This document shows, piece after piece, positions 23,080-35,216 of a stretch of DNA of 64,000 bases. The stretch is from positions 1 to 64,000 of the forward strand of contig JAPYMA010000272.1 of the NCBI GenBank assembly GCA_035041965.1, read 5' to 3'. A program made the translations under genes and the position numbers. Source of the stretch: Anisakis pegreffii. Its lineage: Eukaryota; Nematoda; Chromadorea; Rhabditida; Anisakidae. Under the pieces are notes generated by a model that did no database searches, was not told the DNA's origin, and worked only from the letters and a program-made list of their open reading frames with translations. Positions within the stretch are counted from its first letter, which is position 1; the number at the start of each line of letters is the position of its first letter.

Positions 23080-24370
23080 ACTCAAAAGATATACACTTCA
23101 ATTTTTATATGCACACTACAGTCGTCGTGAAAAATATTGTATCATTATTAACTATATGCCATGAACGTTACGATGGTATTTTACTTATTATTATTATAGA
23201 ATCGATTCACATTGGAGAATTGCATTATAATATTTCAACTGCGGCGATTTCAATATAAATATGGAATATGTAAATAGTGTAGTCACAACTGTATATATTT
23301 CCAGATTTGTATTAATTTATAGTATATATGCATGTTGATTTTATATATGCGGAAGTTTGATTTATATGTGCGGACTTACGAAAATGATCGATTGGTATGA
23401 GCTGAAATGAGAAAACACTAAATGGAACAACTATCACATCAGAAAACATTACCTACTAAAAATGATGAGTTCAGTGATCGAAGCCCTGACGCAAATCTGA
23501 AAGTAAAAAAATACATCCCCACCCCTCCCTCCCTCTCTCCTTATCATGCCTACTCAAATGCGATACATTCATTATCTCTGGGTAATTAACATTTGGATAC
23601 AGATTGGTTACGCTTGGATATACCATTTAGATAAAAACTCACTGCGACACGCTCAATATAAAGTGAAATATGTTGATACTGTGGTTATAACTGAACTTGT
23701 AGATATCTAGATTTATATAAATTTATAGTACTTGAACAGGTTATACTTTCACTCATAAATGCACGCGATATAAGTAATGAGCAGAAATGAATATAAGAGA
23801 AAAATTGTTGCAGCAGAAAGGATTACCTACTAAAAAACGTTGAGTTCAGTGGTCGATGCCCCGACGCAAATCTGAAAGTAAAAAAATACATCCCCACCCC
23901 CTCCCTCCCTCTCTCCTTATCATGCTGACTCAAATGCGACACATTCATTATCTCTGGGTAATTAACGTTTGGATACAGATTGATTACGCTTGGATATACT
24001 ATTTGGATAAAGATTCACTGCGACACGCTTAATATAACGTGAAATATGTGCATATTCTGATTACAGCTGAACTTGTAGATTTCTATATAAATTTATCGCA
24101 CGCGAACAGGTTATATTTTTACTCATAAACGTACGCGAAATAACTTAGAGAGCAGAAATGAATAAAAGAGAAAAATTGTTGCATCAGAAAGAATTACCCA
24201 CTAAAAAACGTTGAGTTCAGTGGTCGATGCCCCGACGCGAACCTGAAACTAAAAAAATATATTCCCACCCCCTCCCTCCCTCCGTACCCACGCAGACTCA
24301 CAAATGCGATAGACTTACTCTGTTTGGATACTTACGCTTGGATACAGATTGTATACACTATTCCGATACA
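23080..24370 (+). repeat. Tandem array, unit about 372 bp, with a conserved C-rich box
   Basis: ATTACCYACTA marks unit starts at 23448, 23822 and 24193 (spacings 374 and 371). Each unit has ATTACC, GAGTTCAGTGRTCGA, GACGCRAAYCTGAAA, a C-rich box (23517-23533, 23892-23909, 24264-24280), AATGCGAYA and GCTTGGATATA. A more diverged unit precedes them from about 23080 (GGAATATGTAAATAGTGTAG, TTTATAGTA) and the last is truncated near 24370. The C-rich boxes carry four C3+ runs with single-base spacers, so every unit can form a quadruplex on the - strand. Confidence 0.8.
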
Positions 24371-24379
24371 GAATCAGTA

Positions 24380-27300
24380 TCTTTGAGCACTTAATATTAC
24401 ACATAAAGATGATCGCCCATTTTGTAAGAGGAAAACTACAACGAAAAACAGCCAATTGTGTCCATATTTTAATTTACATAAAATTGTGTTGCTTTGCTCT
24501 GAACATATGCGAAAAAGAAAAGAAATGCATTATGTTTATGAAGAGGAATGTGTTCAGTTCAAGGAATCTTTAGTGTTGAGGTGTATGAAAGCCAGAATGA
24601 GAAGAACAGATGAAATGCATGATCTGAAATGGAAGCGATTCGCAAACTGCTTATCTGTTCAGCAAGTGATGATTGAACATTACACGTCAATACAACGACA
24701 TCAATTGAATCACCAAGTTCGATTTCCCGATCTTCTCTGAACGAAACATACAGACCACCCTCCCCAAATAAAAAAAAAACAAATACACCAACAGAAAACG
24801 GACTATGAATTTTTCAAATTTCAAACAAACGAAAACATTTTCTTACAAGCATACCGACAGACTTCTCTTGTTAGGAGTGGAATTCAGTGAAGTGCAAAAA
24901 CATAACTGGTTTTTCAATATAACGATCAACGGAAAGAGAGAGAATAAAAAAATAAAACTCGCTATACCACTGCAACGAAATTTTCCTATGACAATAATCC
25001 ACTAAGCAAAAACGATCCTCTGATCTTCCATCGTTATATTTTGTGAAAAAAATTATCCTTTAACGCAATGACAACATTACAAAACCAAAATAATAATCAT
25101 CAAACCAATGATGTTGTGCGTCACTCTTGCACGTTGAAGCCTGAGATGAAACTGAAATGCACCATTTTAACTCCCTCCCCTTCCCCCTCAACCTCTCATT
25201 TGAATCATCTAAATGTTTTGTGACTACTTCATGCATTATTTTAAACGGCCTGTTAGAGTAGGATATTAATCGTTCAAAAGATCTCTTTAAATTGTCTCCT
25301 CTAATTCATTACATTCACATATCATTTCAACATTTACTTAGCGCAATATATCATCATCGAATTGCTTACCTAGGAATAGAGAATCTTTCATAGAAAGCGC
25401 AAAAAGACATCGTAACTTCTACACTGATTCGTTGTGAAACTTAATAAGTTGGCACAATATTTGCAAAAAATAACGAAAACACCCCAAAAAATAGAAGCGA
25501 GAATAAAGAAAACAATAGTAAACTTTCGCGAAGATGCTTATCTGAATCGTTTGTGCATTGACCACGTATCCATAAGATACCAAGAGTAACGGGTATTACC
25601 TCTTCAGCGTGGGAGAGCTCTTCTAAATGAAACAAAAAACCCCCTCCCCTTGTAGAGAAAAAAGGAATAAGAAGTAATGGAAAAAGAACAATCGACCATA
25701 ACGATATCTACATGGAGATAAAAGTTGCGACATACGATATGAAAACCTGATTAACATTTCCAGTGTTGCTTTGTGCACTCAGCGTTCCCGCTCTTTACAT
25801 AGAAATCCACAGCAAAAAAACGCACATCGTAGACTGTGATCTGGGAAAAAATTCAATATCTGTAATCCCCACCCCAGATTCCCACAATTTGAGACCGAAT
25901 TGATGGAAGCAAAGAAACAAATCGAAATTAAAGTAAAAACTATGAGATACAGTACCAAAACAAAAACTACCCAACGAAGCGAATGAGAAAAACAGAAACG
26001 CCTTACTGGTGCCAACGTGTTCTCGCTCATTTTACCAAGCTCCACGCCATGCGAGGATAACCCATATCCTTGAAAAAGCTCAGTATTTATAGTCCCCACC
26101 CCAGCCCCTGCGCAATGCATTTTTCGATAACGAACAAGACTTTCAGGATGAAAACGACTGTGAGCTGCACATTTCATTAACCGTGAACCATGAAAGCTAG
26201 TGCAATGCCAATTGAATGTTCTGCGGTGCTATCAAATTTTTGATGTCAACGAAACAGAACCTAGAACCTTATGAGGAAAGGAAATCAAACTTTGCTAAAC
26301 ATACACATTACATCGATATCGTCCTTTCAGAGTGCGTTCGATTTATTCATTCATTTCATGGAGTTCGACGATAAAAAGCTGTTCGTTTTACATCTGTTGA
26401 CCTTCAATAACATTCAACATCCGAAACCCCATCCCCTACCCCAATAGCATCTCGTATTTAGTTATTCGGTAAGAAAACCAATCAATCAAATACTGTCACT
26501 GTCATGATTATTTCTTTGACTATCAATTCATAACAACGATTACTTACAATCGAAAACCTTTCCTTGACAGATAATTCAAAAAACGGATCAGCGAACTTAA
26601 CTTCTGTCACCTTCCTTCAGTGCCTGCTCATCAAACTGTTTGCAATTTCATCACTTTCACGAACTGTTCACAACATCCGCGAGCCTTTAAAAGATCAATT
26701 AAGATCATTCCCCGCCCCGTATCCTCAACTGACATATTATCCCATGTTGCCATATATTTTACATGATCGTCAAAAAATTACATTTTATCAAATGAGTAGA
26801 GAGATAACTTTTCTTATTTGCAGAACGTTCAGAAAGCCTCGAGGCGACGTGCGGAATGATTCAATTGAACAAAAGCTCAATATGAGGTGAAAATTGTCAA
26901 ACATGATAGTGAAACCCGTAATGACATAACATCACTGCTGATAACCATAAACTTTTGATATCCTTCGGACGATGACAACTTCGAATTGCGTGACTAACGT
27001 TCTCGTTCATTTCACTCGCTTCCACGACAACAGAAAACAACACAGCGCATTTGATTTGCCTTCAAAACGTAAAACATTCTTGAACCCCACCCCGCGTCCC
27101 GACATAATCCTTGCCTATTCATATTACCAGACAGTAAATAACAACATTAAACAAACTCTAATTAAACAACAGAACACTTCCAACAACAAATGAATGACAG
27201 CAAAGTCATTAAACGACAAAAACTTTGAAATACTTTACTCGGACATAAAAACACTTGCAATTATAATATCTAATGAACAACTCGATCACTCTCTAACGAT

Positions 27301-27480
27301 GATACTCAGAACATCTTCAGCACAAATGCAGGCGTCACCCGACAGGACCAACGTTCCATCGCACAATTCATTCGTTCAATCATTCACAATACCTGATATA
27401 TCCATGGAACTTGTCCCTACCACCCTCATTTTGAATTCTTCAAACGTAAACACTAACTAACAACAATCCACGACCAAACA
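24380..27480. other. Non-coding field with regularly spaced C-rich boxes
   Basis: C-rich boxes on the + strand occur near 24754, 25174, 25638, 25867, 26093, 26427, 26708, 27088 and 27411. Those at 25.87 and 26.09 kb lie in a recognisable 226-bp duplication (TCCCCACCCCAG preceded by TCARTATYTRTA). The stretch before 25174 (GAAGCCTGAGATGAAACTGAAA) resembles the same part of the 372-bp unit. I read the field as a decayed continuation of that satellite. Long frames here (25779-26177 -, 26564-26890 +) have no splice or family support. Confidence 0.4.
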
Positions 27481-27689
27481 CCCCACGACGGAATTGCGAT
27501 AACGATTTTACATTTGACGGTCAGTTTATACAATTATGACTCTTGATATTCTCGAACAACGATGTAAGATCACGATTAACGTATTTTTAATGGAGACGGG
27601 TGTTTATTGCATATTGAAAACTATGAATATTAACTTCTATCATGTTTCCGATAATATTTACTTCGATTTTCTATAATATTATTCAATTT

Positions 27690-28400
27690 TTTTGACTGTT
27701 GAGTGGCTTAATCAGTGACAATTCGTTTTGGACAATACAGACGCTGATCCTCATCATTCAGTATATCGATAAGTTCACTCATTCTCTAACTCGACAGACT
27801 AATGTTTCTGCTCAAAAAATTGGTTTGGTTCTTAGAAGGCCCTCCTCTCCCACCCTTTTGTCTCCAAATGACATTTTCATTCAAATATTCAGTTGCTAAC
27901 ATGCATTTTCTCTCGTTAATCTCATCAAAACTCACAAGCATCATTAAATAAATATATGTGTATTCTTATCTCATATCAACCAAGTTTCCGAAGTGCAAAT
28001 AAGATCTATTCATTCTCACCCTATCAAGCAATGTTTCATTCTGAAATTAGCCCCTGCCTCTTTTGGACGACGACGTGGAATAACGACATTTTCAATGAAT
28101 ATGGATGTTTATGACAAATGGACGACTGTAAATGTAACGTTCTATCATGCTCACGATAATTACTCTCTTGGACTGATTTCGATCTTTTATGAAATTATTC
28201 GAATTTTTATTTATTCAATGGCTTTCTATGGGTAATCACTGATCAAATCCTTTTGGACAATAGACATGCTGATCCTCATCATTCAAAATACATCCACTAA
28301 CTAGATTAACTGAAGTTTCTGCCGAATTGTTTTGGTTTTTTAAATTGCCCTCCTCTCCCACCCTTTTGTGTCCAAATGGTTGTTCTGATGCAAACGTAAC
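27690..28400 (+). repeat. Tandem duplication, period about 510-525 bp
   Basis: TTTTGGACAATA, GCTGATCCTCATCATTCA (27743 and 28268), GTTTCTGC and GCCCTCCTCTCCCACCCTTT (27840 and 28347) occur in the same order in both copies. The last box also occurs in shorter form near 6735, inside the inverted repeat there, so it belongs to a dispersed family. Confidence 0.65.
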
Positions 28401-29224
28401 ATTTAGAAATATGAATCTACTCTTTACCTATATCAAAATTCATAAATGTCACACACTAAATATAGAAATGTTCTTGTTTGATCAAATTTCCAAAATGTAC
28501 AAAAACTGGCGAAAAAATTGGAAATCTACTCTTACAAATCTAATGAAGGCACTATTACTACGATAGTAAAACGTGAAAAAACATTATCTAACAGTAAATG
28601 CGTCCCAACTGAGCCCAATCACTACTAGTTCTTTTCAGGCCACGAAATTACCAGTGAAGTAAACTTACAGAAACTTAATTAAACTTAGTGCTACAAACTA
28701 TTCATTTTCACCCTTCCAAACAATGCTCTACTCAGAAATTAGCAAGATCACTCTGGATGCATGAAACTAGCTCATCGACTGGAATAAATGCTCCTCTCTT
28801 ATTATCAGATCAAGGTATTCTTCTAGTTCTTACGTATGCATAGCAAAACATGACTAACTTAAAGCGCTGCCGATTTTGTAGTACCCTCCTACTCCTATCA
28901 ATCATTACCAACCAGGTATATCTCGAGCCAGTACTTTAAAAGAACATTTGCAAATTCCCTACTGTTCTGAGGTTAGTCTCCCTTCACACTACATAATGAT
29001 AGACGTTTCCCTCACACCGAAATCGTTACAACCTAATCCACATTTATACTTAATGAGCACTTTCAATCTAACCGTAGAACGTTCTGAACTTCCCATTATT
29101 ACAAGCGTTAGTAACAATCCCCTACACGACAAATCACTTTCAGCTCTTACCTTCCAATTCCAGTTACAGCCATCTCCCTCTACACAAATTGAGTCAATAA
29201 TGAAATTGTCACCTTCCATGAAAC

Positions 29225-29310
29225 TACTGATTACGATTGACTACAAGTAAGAAACTACGAATTGCAGTTATCTACAAGTAAGAATCTATAAATTACGATG
29301 ACTAAAAGTA
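29225..29310 (+). repeat. Short tandem repeat, about 43-bp unit
   Basis: Variants of TACGATTGACTACAAGTAAG occur three times in a row (ACTACAAGTAAG, TCTACAAGTAAG, ACTAAAAGTAAG). Confidence 0.5.
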
Positions 29311-29544
29311 AGTAAAGACGAATACCGCCACTCATTTCATTTCTTTTCATTACTCTTACCTATGAATCGATTTAAGCAAAACAATCGACAAATACTACAG
29401 CCTCATCTTTTTGACCTCCTTGAATTAACCTCAAATTTGATTAACACCCATTAATTAATTGAAATCCTCAAATAATCCCACTTTTCAGAAAACGAGACTA
29501 CTACTTGAGGATCTTTTCGAATTATCAGGTGATAGAAATCGAAA

Positions 29545-29910
29545 GCTGCACTCCCTCACGATTTTTTACCAATTCCAAACGACACTAGCTGTTATGTAAG
29601 ATCATATGAAAAAGGTTAGCTCGTTAAGAAGTACGCTTGTTCAGTTTTACGGTAATCCTTTCTACCTCTTGGAAAAACTATTTCAGACCGTCCTATTTCC
29701 CCTACATGATCACCAGCTCTTTTTATTCGTATTATAACTCCACATATAACTAAATTGATTTCTTACCAACTTCCCAACAACACTAGCTATTATATATGAT
29801 CATATGAAAAAGAAAAGGTTAGCTATCTGTGAAATACACTTGTGCACTTTTACGGTAATCCTTTTACCTCTTAGCTCTTTATTCGCATTATAACTCCACA
29901 TATTCGTCAT
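29545..29910 (+). repeat. Tandem duplication, period about 160-200 bp
   Basis: CACTAGCTRTTATRTA (29583 and 29781), GATCATATGAAAAAG, TTTTACGGTAATCCTTT and CGYATTATAACTCCACATAT are repeated in the same order in two adjacent copies. Confidence 0.6.
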
Positions 29911-29919
29911 TCGAAACCA

Positions 29920-31040
29920 TCTATTTACATGCCCATTTCTCTTCCAACTATTTGTTACATATTAAGCAGATTCTTATCTACGCATCAACTTTCAAACGCT
30001 CCACTGAAAACACAGATCTTCATTAACTACGCCTAACGTTAACTAAAACCTCAATTTCATCAATAAAACCTCTCAAAGTGCGACATTGTAATTCAATACT
30101 GTCTCAGTAAATGATCAACAATAAATTATAAACGTTGGATCATGAGTCAAACATGATCCCTTCCCACTTCAGCTTCCCCATTCTCATTCTTCAATTCAGG
30201 AATCTAACTAGCTTGTTCTCTTCTGTAAATGAAAATAATCCACAGACAACTCGGAATGAAATATAAACACACTGACCTTTGCACTTCACCATTTATGGAC
30301 GTCAGGAACACGTTTCCGGCCGTTATTACGCAGTGATACTCAAAATTTCCAAAACGCACTAACTAACTTTTCAATTCGTAGTGCTTATTTTGGTTGGAAC
30401 AAAAAAGTGCTCAGCATCCAGGGTGATCTCATCAATTATGTCCCTTTCTATTTCAGTTTGCCTTTTCGGCATCACAATTTATTTCATCTCCTCTACAGCT
30501 GACATGTGGTTTGCCAACTCTTGTCCAGGCGTGCTCTAATCTTCGATTCCATTCCACCACTATTTACTTGCATTAGCACTTTAACATTGATAAAATATCG
30601 TCAGGAAGTTGACAATGACAGAAATAATATAAAGAGGAGTCCCCGGATTCACCACTGTTACACAGAGAACTGCATTGAATGAGAGGAATTTCTCTAGAGG
30701 CGATAAGCACGAGATAGGCACCCATCTATTACACACTCGAGTGGTTTTGTGAATTGAAAACGAAACAAATTGAATGAAACAACTTTGTTGCGTTAAACTG
30801 GGCCAACTTGACAAACATTATAAAATCACATTCTTCATTCAAGAACTGTCATTGCTTAAATATTTTTAAACAGATGTATAGTGTGATGGAAAAAAACTTT
30901 TGGATGGTGATGAATTTATTCATGACTGACTCTGCTGATTGTATAATCACCTTCAAATTTTTTCAACGATGTTCATTCGTGTGAAAATAGAAAAACGCTG
31001 AGTGAACGAGACTTTTGTCTTTTCAAATAATGCACAATAC
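29920..31040. other. No supported gene
   Basis: AT-rich. A minus-strand 77-aa frame at 30581-30814 has no splice framing. Nothing else was seen. Confidence 0.35.
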
Positions 31041-31044
31041 AAAT

Positions 31045-31338
31045 TCATTTTGAAAAATTATTTCCACTGTAACATAGAATTTGGATAATATCTGAGAAAC
31101 ATCTAACAATTGATATGTTAAACTGCTGTCCGACGTATGGCTTCCTAGAGACTTTCTTCATCATCGGTATGTGTTTGCAATCACTTCGACGATTCAACTC
31201 CTCCTTCATGGTAGTACTGGTAGTGATAGAAGCAGTTGATGGAAGAAGTAACAATACGAAAGGAGCTACTTGTCCCACTCTGTTCCGCTTCTCAATAACA
31301 AGTAGTGCATATTGATCGAGTCCACTAGTTGGGAAGAA
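31045..31338 (-). CDS. Possible terminal exon, unrecognised protein
   Basis: An open frame of 97 codons runs from an acceptor (ATTCGGCAG, exon from 31338, phase 0) to a TGA at 31045. The translation starts FFPTSGLDQYALLVIEKRN, then has a hydrophobic stretch (VAPFVLLLLPSTASITTS) followed by a basic segment (KKVSRKPYVGQQF), so it could be a single-pass membrane protein tail. It lies downstream of the promoter and first-exon candidate at 32.5-32.7 kb on the same strand, but no joining exon with matching phase was found. No family was recognised, and a chance frame remains possible. Confidence 0.3.
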   Translation of the reverse strand, partial: FFPTSGLDQYALLVIEKRNRVGQVAPFVLLLLPSTASITTSTTMKEELNRRSDCKHIPMMKKVSRKPYVGQQFNISIVRCFSDIIQILCYSGNNFSK

Positions 31339-32473
31339 CTGCCGAATGTACGTACGCAATTACTCAAGGAGAGTGAGGGCTCAAATAAGCCTAATAACAC
31401 TCAACCTTCCACAGTAATGTTTCCTGAAAATTATGCTCTTGTTGCCAAAACGTTTCACAAACAATCGCCTAACATGTGCTCCACGCACCATATCCAATCT
31501 ACTGGTACGAAATATATTCAGTCCAAACCCTGCTACACATTATCATGTGATTATTACGAAGCCAGTAATGACAACGATATATTGGGAAGAATTTGCGTTT
31601 GAGATGACATACTTGTTAAAATGAGAGTTATGAGGATAAATTTCAGTGGCATCCAGTGATGATAGATCACATGGAAAGCTAATTATTATTAGAGTGATAC
31701 CTGAATAGCCCCAATTGATGTAGGTTTATTCATATGTTAATATTCATTACTGTGTGGAATTGGGACATTTATGCATGACATGAAAACAACCATGGATGTT
31801 ATTAGGTGTAATGCAACACGTCACTGAAGGACGATTGAAAAGTCCAAAACTGATGTGGTCATGAGTGAGAAAATTCGATATAACGAAACATTGGTGTGAT
31901 GCAATAATACCTACTTGCCCCATAAAGAGAAGGTAAAATGAGGAAAGAACGTTTTTGAGTGGAACGCATATTATGAGTCATATATCTTCATCGTATACTT
32001 AGAAGGTTATTTGGTAACTCGGAAGCTTGGAAACGCTTTTAATTGATGGAACAATAAAAGTGTACGAATTGCCTCCAATGAAAGTATCCGGTGGCTTTTT
32101 ACATTTGAGAAATAGGAAGAGAATCATATCTTTAAGTAGCAAAACTAATGATGTAATGTGAAGTGAAATTTGAGTCCATAGAAAAGGAGAAACGATTAAG
32201 CGTCCATGAAACAAGTAAGACATACCTTTACCGCGACACAAGCACAATCGACCAAATCTGCCTCATACAGACCATAAAACGCAAAAGCATTCGTCCACGG
32301 CTGACAATCGCCTCATATCGATGTTAATCAAGGATAATCGTCATCACAGCACACTACTTCCTCTGGGTACTATGCTGAGCACTGCTAGCTCCATGATTTC
32401 GACCTTCCACTAGCACACATCCAAAACGCTCAAACCATCTAGGCCTAACCTGGCCCACGAATCGCCAACATAC

Positions 32474-32543
32474 CTCTTCGACGCGAAAGCGCATCACATA
32501 ACACACAGCGCGGGCGCGTCCACCACGAAAACGGAGAAACCAT
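32474..32543 (-). CDS. Possible first coding exon
   Basis: An ATG at 32543 opens a 23-codon segment (MVSPFSWWTRPRCVLCDALS, then basic residues) ending in a strong donor (GAG then gtatgt, phase 1). It sits in a GC- and CG-rich patch about 60-90 bases downstream of TATA-like and CCAAT-like boxes on the same strand. The rest of the gene would lie toward lower coordinates, possibly far away. A second short start with a donor, MRQIWSIVLVS then gtaaag near 32.24 kb, is an alternative. Confidence 0.3.
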
Positions 32544-32599
32544 ATTCAATCTACACTCGCAAAACTCAAAGGCACTACTCAGACCAACTCACCAAACGA

Positions 32600-32655
32600 T
32601 GAATGAGACGGTAGCGCTCGCGTTGCTCTTAAATAGTTTTTTGACCGACCAATCA
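32600..32655 (-). promoter_or_regulatory. Promoter candidate (CCAAT and TATA-like boxes)
   Basis: Read on the - strand, ATTGG (32649-32653) is followed about 15 bases on by TATTTAA (32629-32635), and then by a CG-rich stretch with the first ATG at 32543. Spacing and order suit an RNA polymerase II promoter firing toward lower coordinates, with the start near 32600. Confidence 0.4.
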
Positions 32656-32659
32656 CCAT

Positions 32660-34650
32660 CGAAGAGGCGGATCCGTTCTAGAATTTGCTCAGATATACGA
32701 CCCATCATTGGCTTGTGCAGAATTTAGTGAATGCAAAAGAACGCGAAAGTGATGAGTGTGCAGCAGTTTAGAGGAGGAAAAAGCGCATGAGCTATGAGGG
32801 TGGACAGGTTGTTATGAAATTGCTGTGTACACGTCTCGTACACGATATTTTGTGAAGCTCAATATTTGTTTCGCTCTCTGCTCACTATTTCGCAAGTCAC
32901 GAGCTTTTGCATCTGCTTCAACACGTAAACAATTTTTGAGTGCGCTTAACAAACGCAAATATTCCTCCAAAAAATTTCAATTTGTGAGTTATTTCGTAAA
33001 CAATTTCGAAATTATTTCGAAATAAGCGCAATGTCTATGCACAAAAGTTTTTTTGCTAATTTTTTTGGTCATAAGTTCGTAGAATTGTGCAATATTTGAA
33101 ATACCATCAGTAATTTTTCGACTCTTAAGGCCAGAAGCAACTTGAAGATTCGAGATGCAAAAAAAGAGTAGAATTTCTAATTGAACTGAACGCAGTGAAG
33201 AAAAAATTGGCTCATTTCAATGAAGCTCACTTCAACGAAGTTTATCAGATGACTTCATCACATGTGATCGTTAAAACTCGAAATTCATGTTCTCAGAAAA
33301 CGAATTGAGCCGTTTGATTCTCACTGTCAGTTTCATTTATGAATCTTCGACTTCAAACTGCCTGTATTCTCAATTTTGCCCAGCAACATCAATTTCCTGG
33401 TATCATTAGATTCAGCACATTCTAAGCTTTCAGAATATTAGAGCGTGTCTCAGCTGAGGACATGGTAGTGATCACGAATAAACTATTACAAAAGATATCA
33501 CTTCGAATCACTGATATGATCCTTTGGAACCATTCATTCCAATGCTACAAGGTCTGTATAAATGACCAACGGGATTCAAATTCTGAATGGTATTCAAATT
33601 TTTCGGTTACAGTCTCGTTTTGTTCAGATATTATTCAGATATTTGTCCGGAACACATACTGCCCAGCAACATACAGATGTAAATTCTGAAATTGTGAAAT
33701 AAGATGCACTGAGTTCTCGTTTGAAATGTGATAGATGTCCGCTAACTTTTTTGAGAAAGGATCATGTTCAGGCTTATTTGAATTTATTTTTGAGATTTTC
33801 GAATTATGATATGTATGCTCTCTTGATGTACAGTGTTGGCTGACGCTCACATCGTTCAGATCTACAAATCAATCCAACAAATCCCACTCATCGTTTCTAC
33901 GTGTCGACATAAATTCATCTTTTTGCTTTGACACGTATGCAGCAGGCAGCAAGCAGCATTCGTCGTATTATCGAACATCGATAGTGTACGCAACGCGATC
34001 CAACCAAACAATTCGGTTGAGCGCGGAAAACACTTCGTTGGTTGCTCATTCTAACTACCTGCTCACTCTCAGCTCATCGATTTCTCTCAACAACCAACGG
34101 TCGATGTGTGTGCGTCATTGAATGTGCATCGTGATGGTGAAATGAAAGGGTATACGGTAAGATCGTTGGTTCTGTTTTTTCGGTATAATGTGCACTTTAT
34201 TGCACACACTTCTTTCTCTCCTTAACGCACCATTTTATTGCGTACTGAATTTCAATGTTCATATACACTGACTCATCGCAGCAGAGCACGTAACTTGATG
34301 AGAGTAGATTGCATGGACGCATTTAGAGGGCATTAACGTTATCGGTGCCGTGCAATGCTTGCTGCTTGTGCACACTTTATACTCATGATCAGAAAAGCCA
34401 GCAGCTTATCTTTACTATGTAATGATGAGCAGTGAGAATGTCATCTGCTTAAGTGATCTATTACGAAAGATGGATTAGATGGTGTGCATATTTCCAAATC
34501 CACCGCCTAAATCCGAGAACAGATGTGTGAATTTTAAGTGATAATAATGGAGAAGAGAAGCGCAATTTCATTGAAACAAGCATAAACTGAAAATTAAGCA
34601 TTGCGAAATGTAGTGAACCGAATAAAGTCCGATATCGAGAACTAATGCAT
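32660..34650. other. No supported gene
   Basis: Plus- and minus-strand frames (32825-33025, 33462-33850) are AT-rich and unframed by splice sites. No repeat was recognised. Confidence 0.35.
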
Positions 34651-34658
34651 TGTAGGGG

Positions 34659-35216
34659 ATGCAGAAGACTTTCAGGAGTCTGTTCACTTTAGTGGCAGTT
34701 TTAAGGCGATCGGATTTTCGTGCTGATTTCTTCCCTGACCTTACTAGTCCTCGAATTCTTCAAGCAGCGTCAAAAGCGGAAATTCGAAGCAGTTTTACAG
34801 CATCATTTTATGTTGCAGCACCACATCTGCAGCATTTTAGGTGTACTTCTGTGGTGATTTTTAAGCTTCACTTTTGGGATGCTGTGCTTCCGCTACACAA
34901 TAGTTTGGTTGTGGGGATGTCAATGCTGCAACAGCCCAATAAGACGAAGAAACGAGGAGGTTTGATTCGATGGAGTGTGGTGAGAAAGTGTTTCGATTTG
35001 GGAGAGAGAAAATGCTGTGAAATGTGTTTGTTCTATATATGGAAAGAAGCTCATCTCGAAGCAATTATTAACAAAGGCCTTCTCATCCGCCTACTTATGG
35101 TTGGTGCAAGCGAGGCGGATGTGTCGGAAAAGAAGACGAAGATAACTTCGGTGATATTCGGAAAAATCAATTTCCATTCTCATAGGAATGATGAAATGTT
35201 TGTGCGAAATGAATGA
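34659..35216 (+). CDS. Unrecognised 185-aa ORF
   Basis: One of the longest uninterrupted plus-strand frames in the window, ATG to TGA. The translation is basic and mixed in composition (starts MQKTFRSLFTLVAVLRRSDF; contains NKTKKRGGLIRWSVVRKCFD), without a signal peptide, repeats or a known motif. Length alone makes a chance frame less likely, but codon use is not obviously better than in neighbouring non-coding frames. Coding-like pieces in other frames follow at 35.3-36.1 kb (for example APAFYDTGFLSVP, stop-interrupted), so the locus could be the remains of a mobile element. Confidence 0.25.
   Translation: MQKTFRSLFTLVAVLRRSDFRADFFPDLTSPRILQAASKAEIRSSFTASFYVAAPHLQHFRCTSVVIFKLHFWDAVLPLHNSLVVGMSMLQQPNKTKKRGGLIRWSVVRKCFDLGERKCCEMCLFYIWKEAHLEAIINKGLLIRLLMVGASEADVSEKKTKITSVIFGKINFHSHRNDEMFVRNE

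Noticed and set aside
25779..26177. 132-aa minus-strand frame with hydrophobic stretch
   Set aside because: It lies across the duplicated CCCCACCCC boxes, has no splice framing and reads as a by-product of repeat composition.
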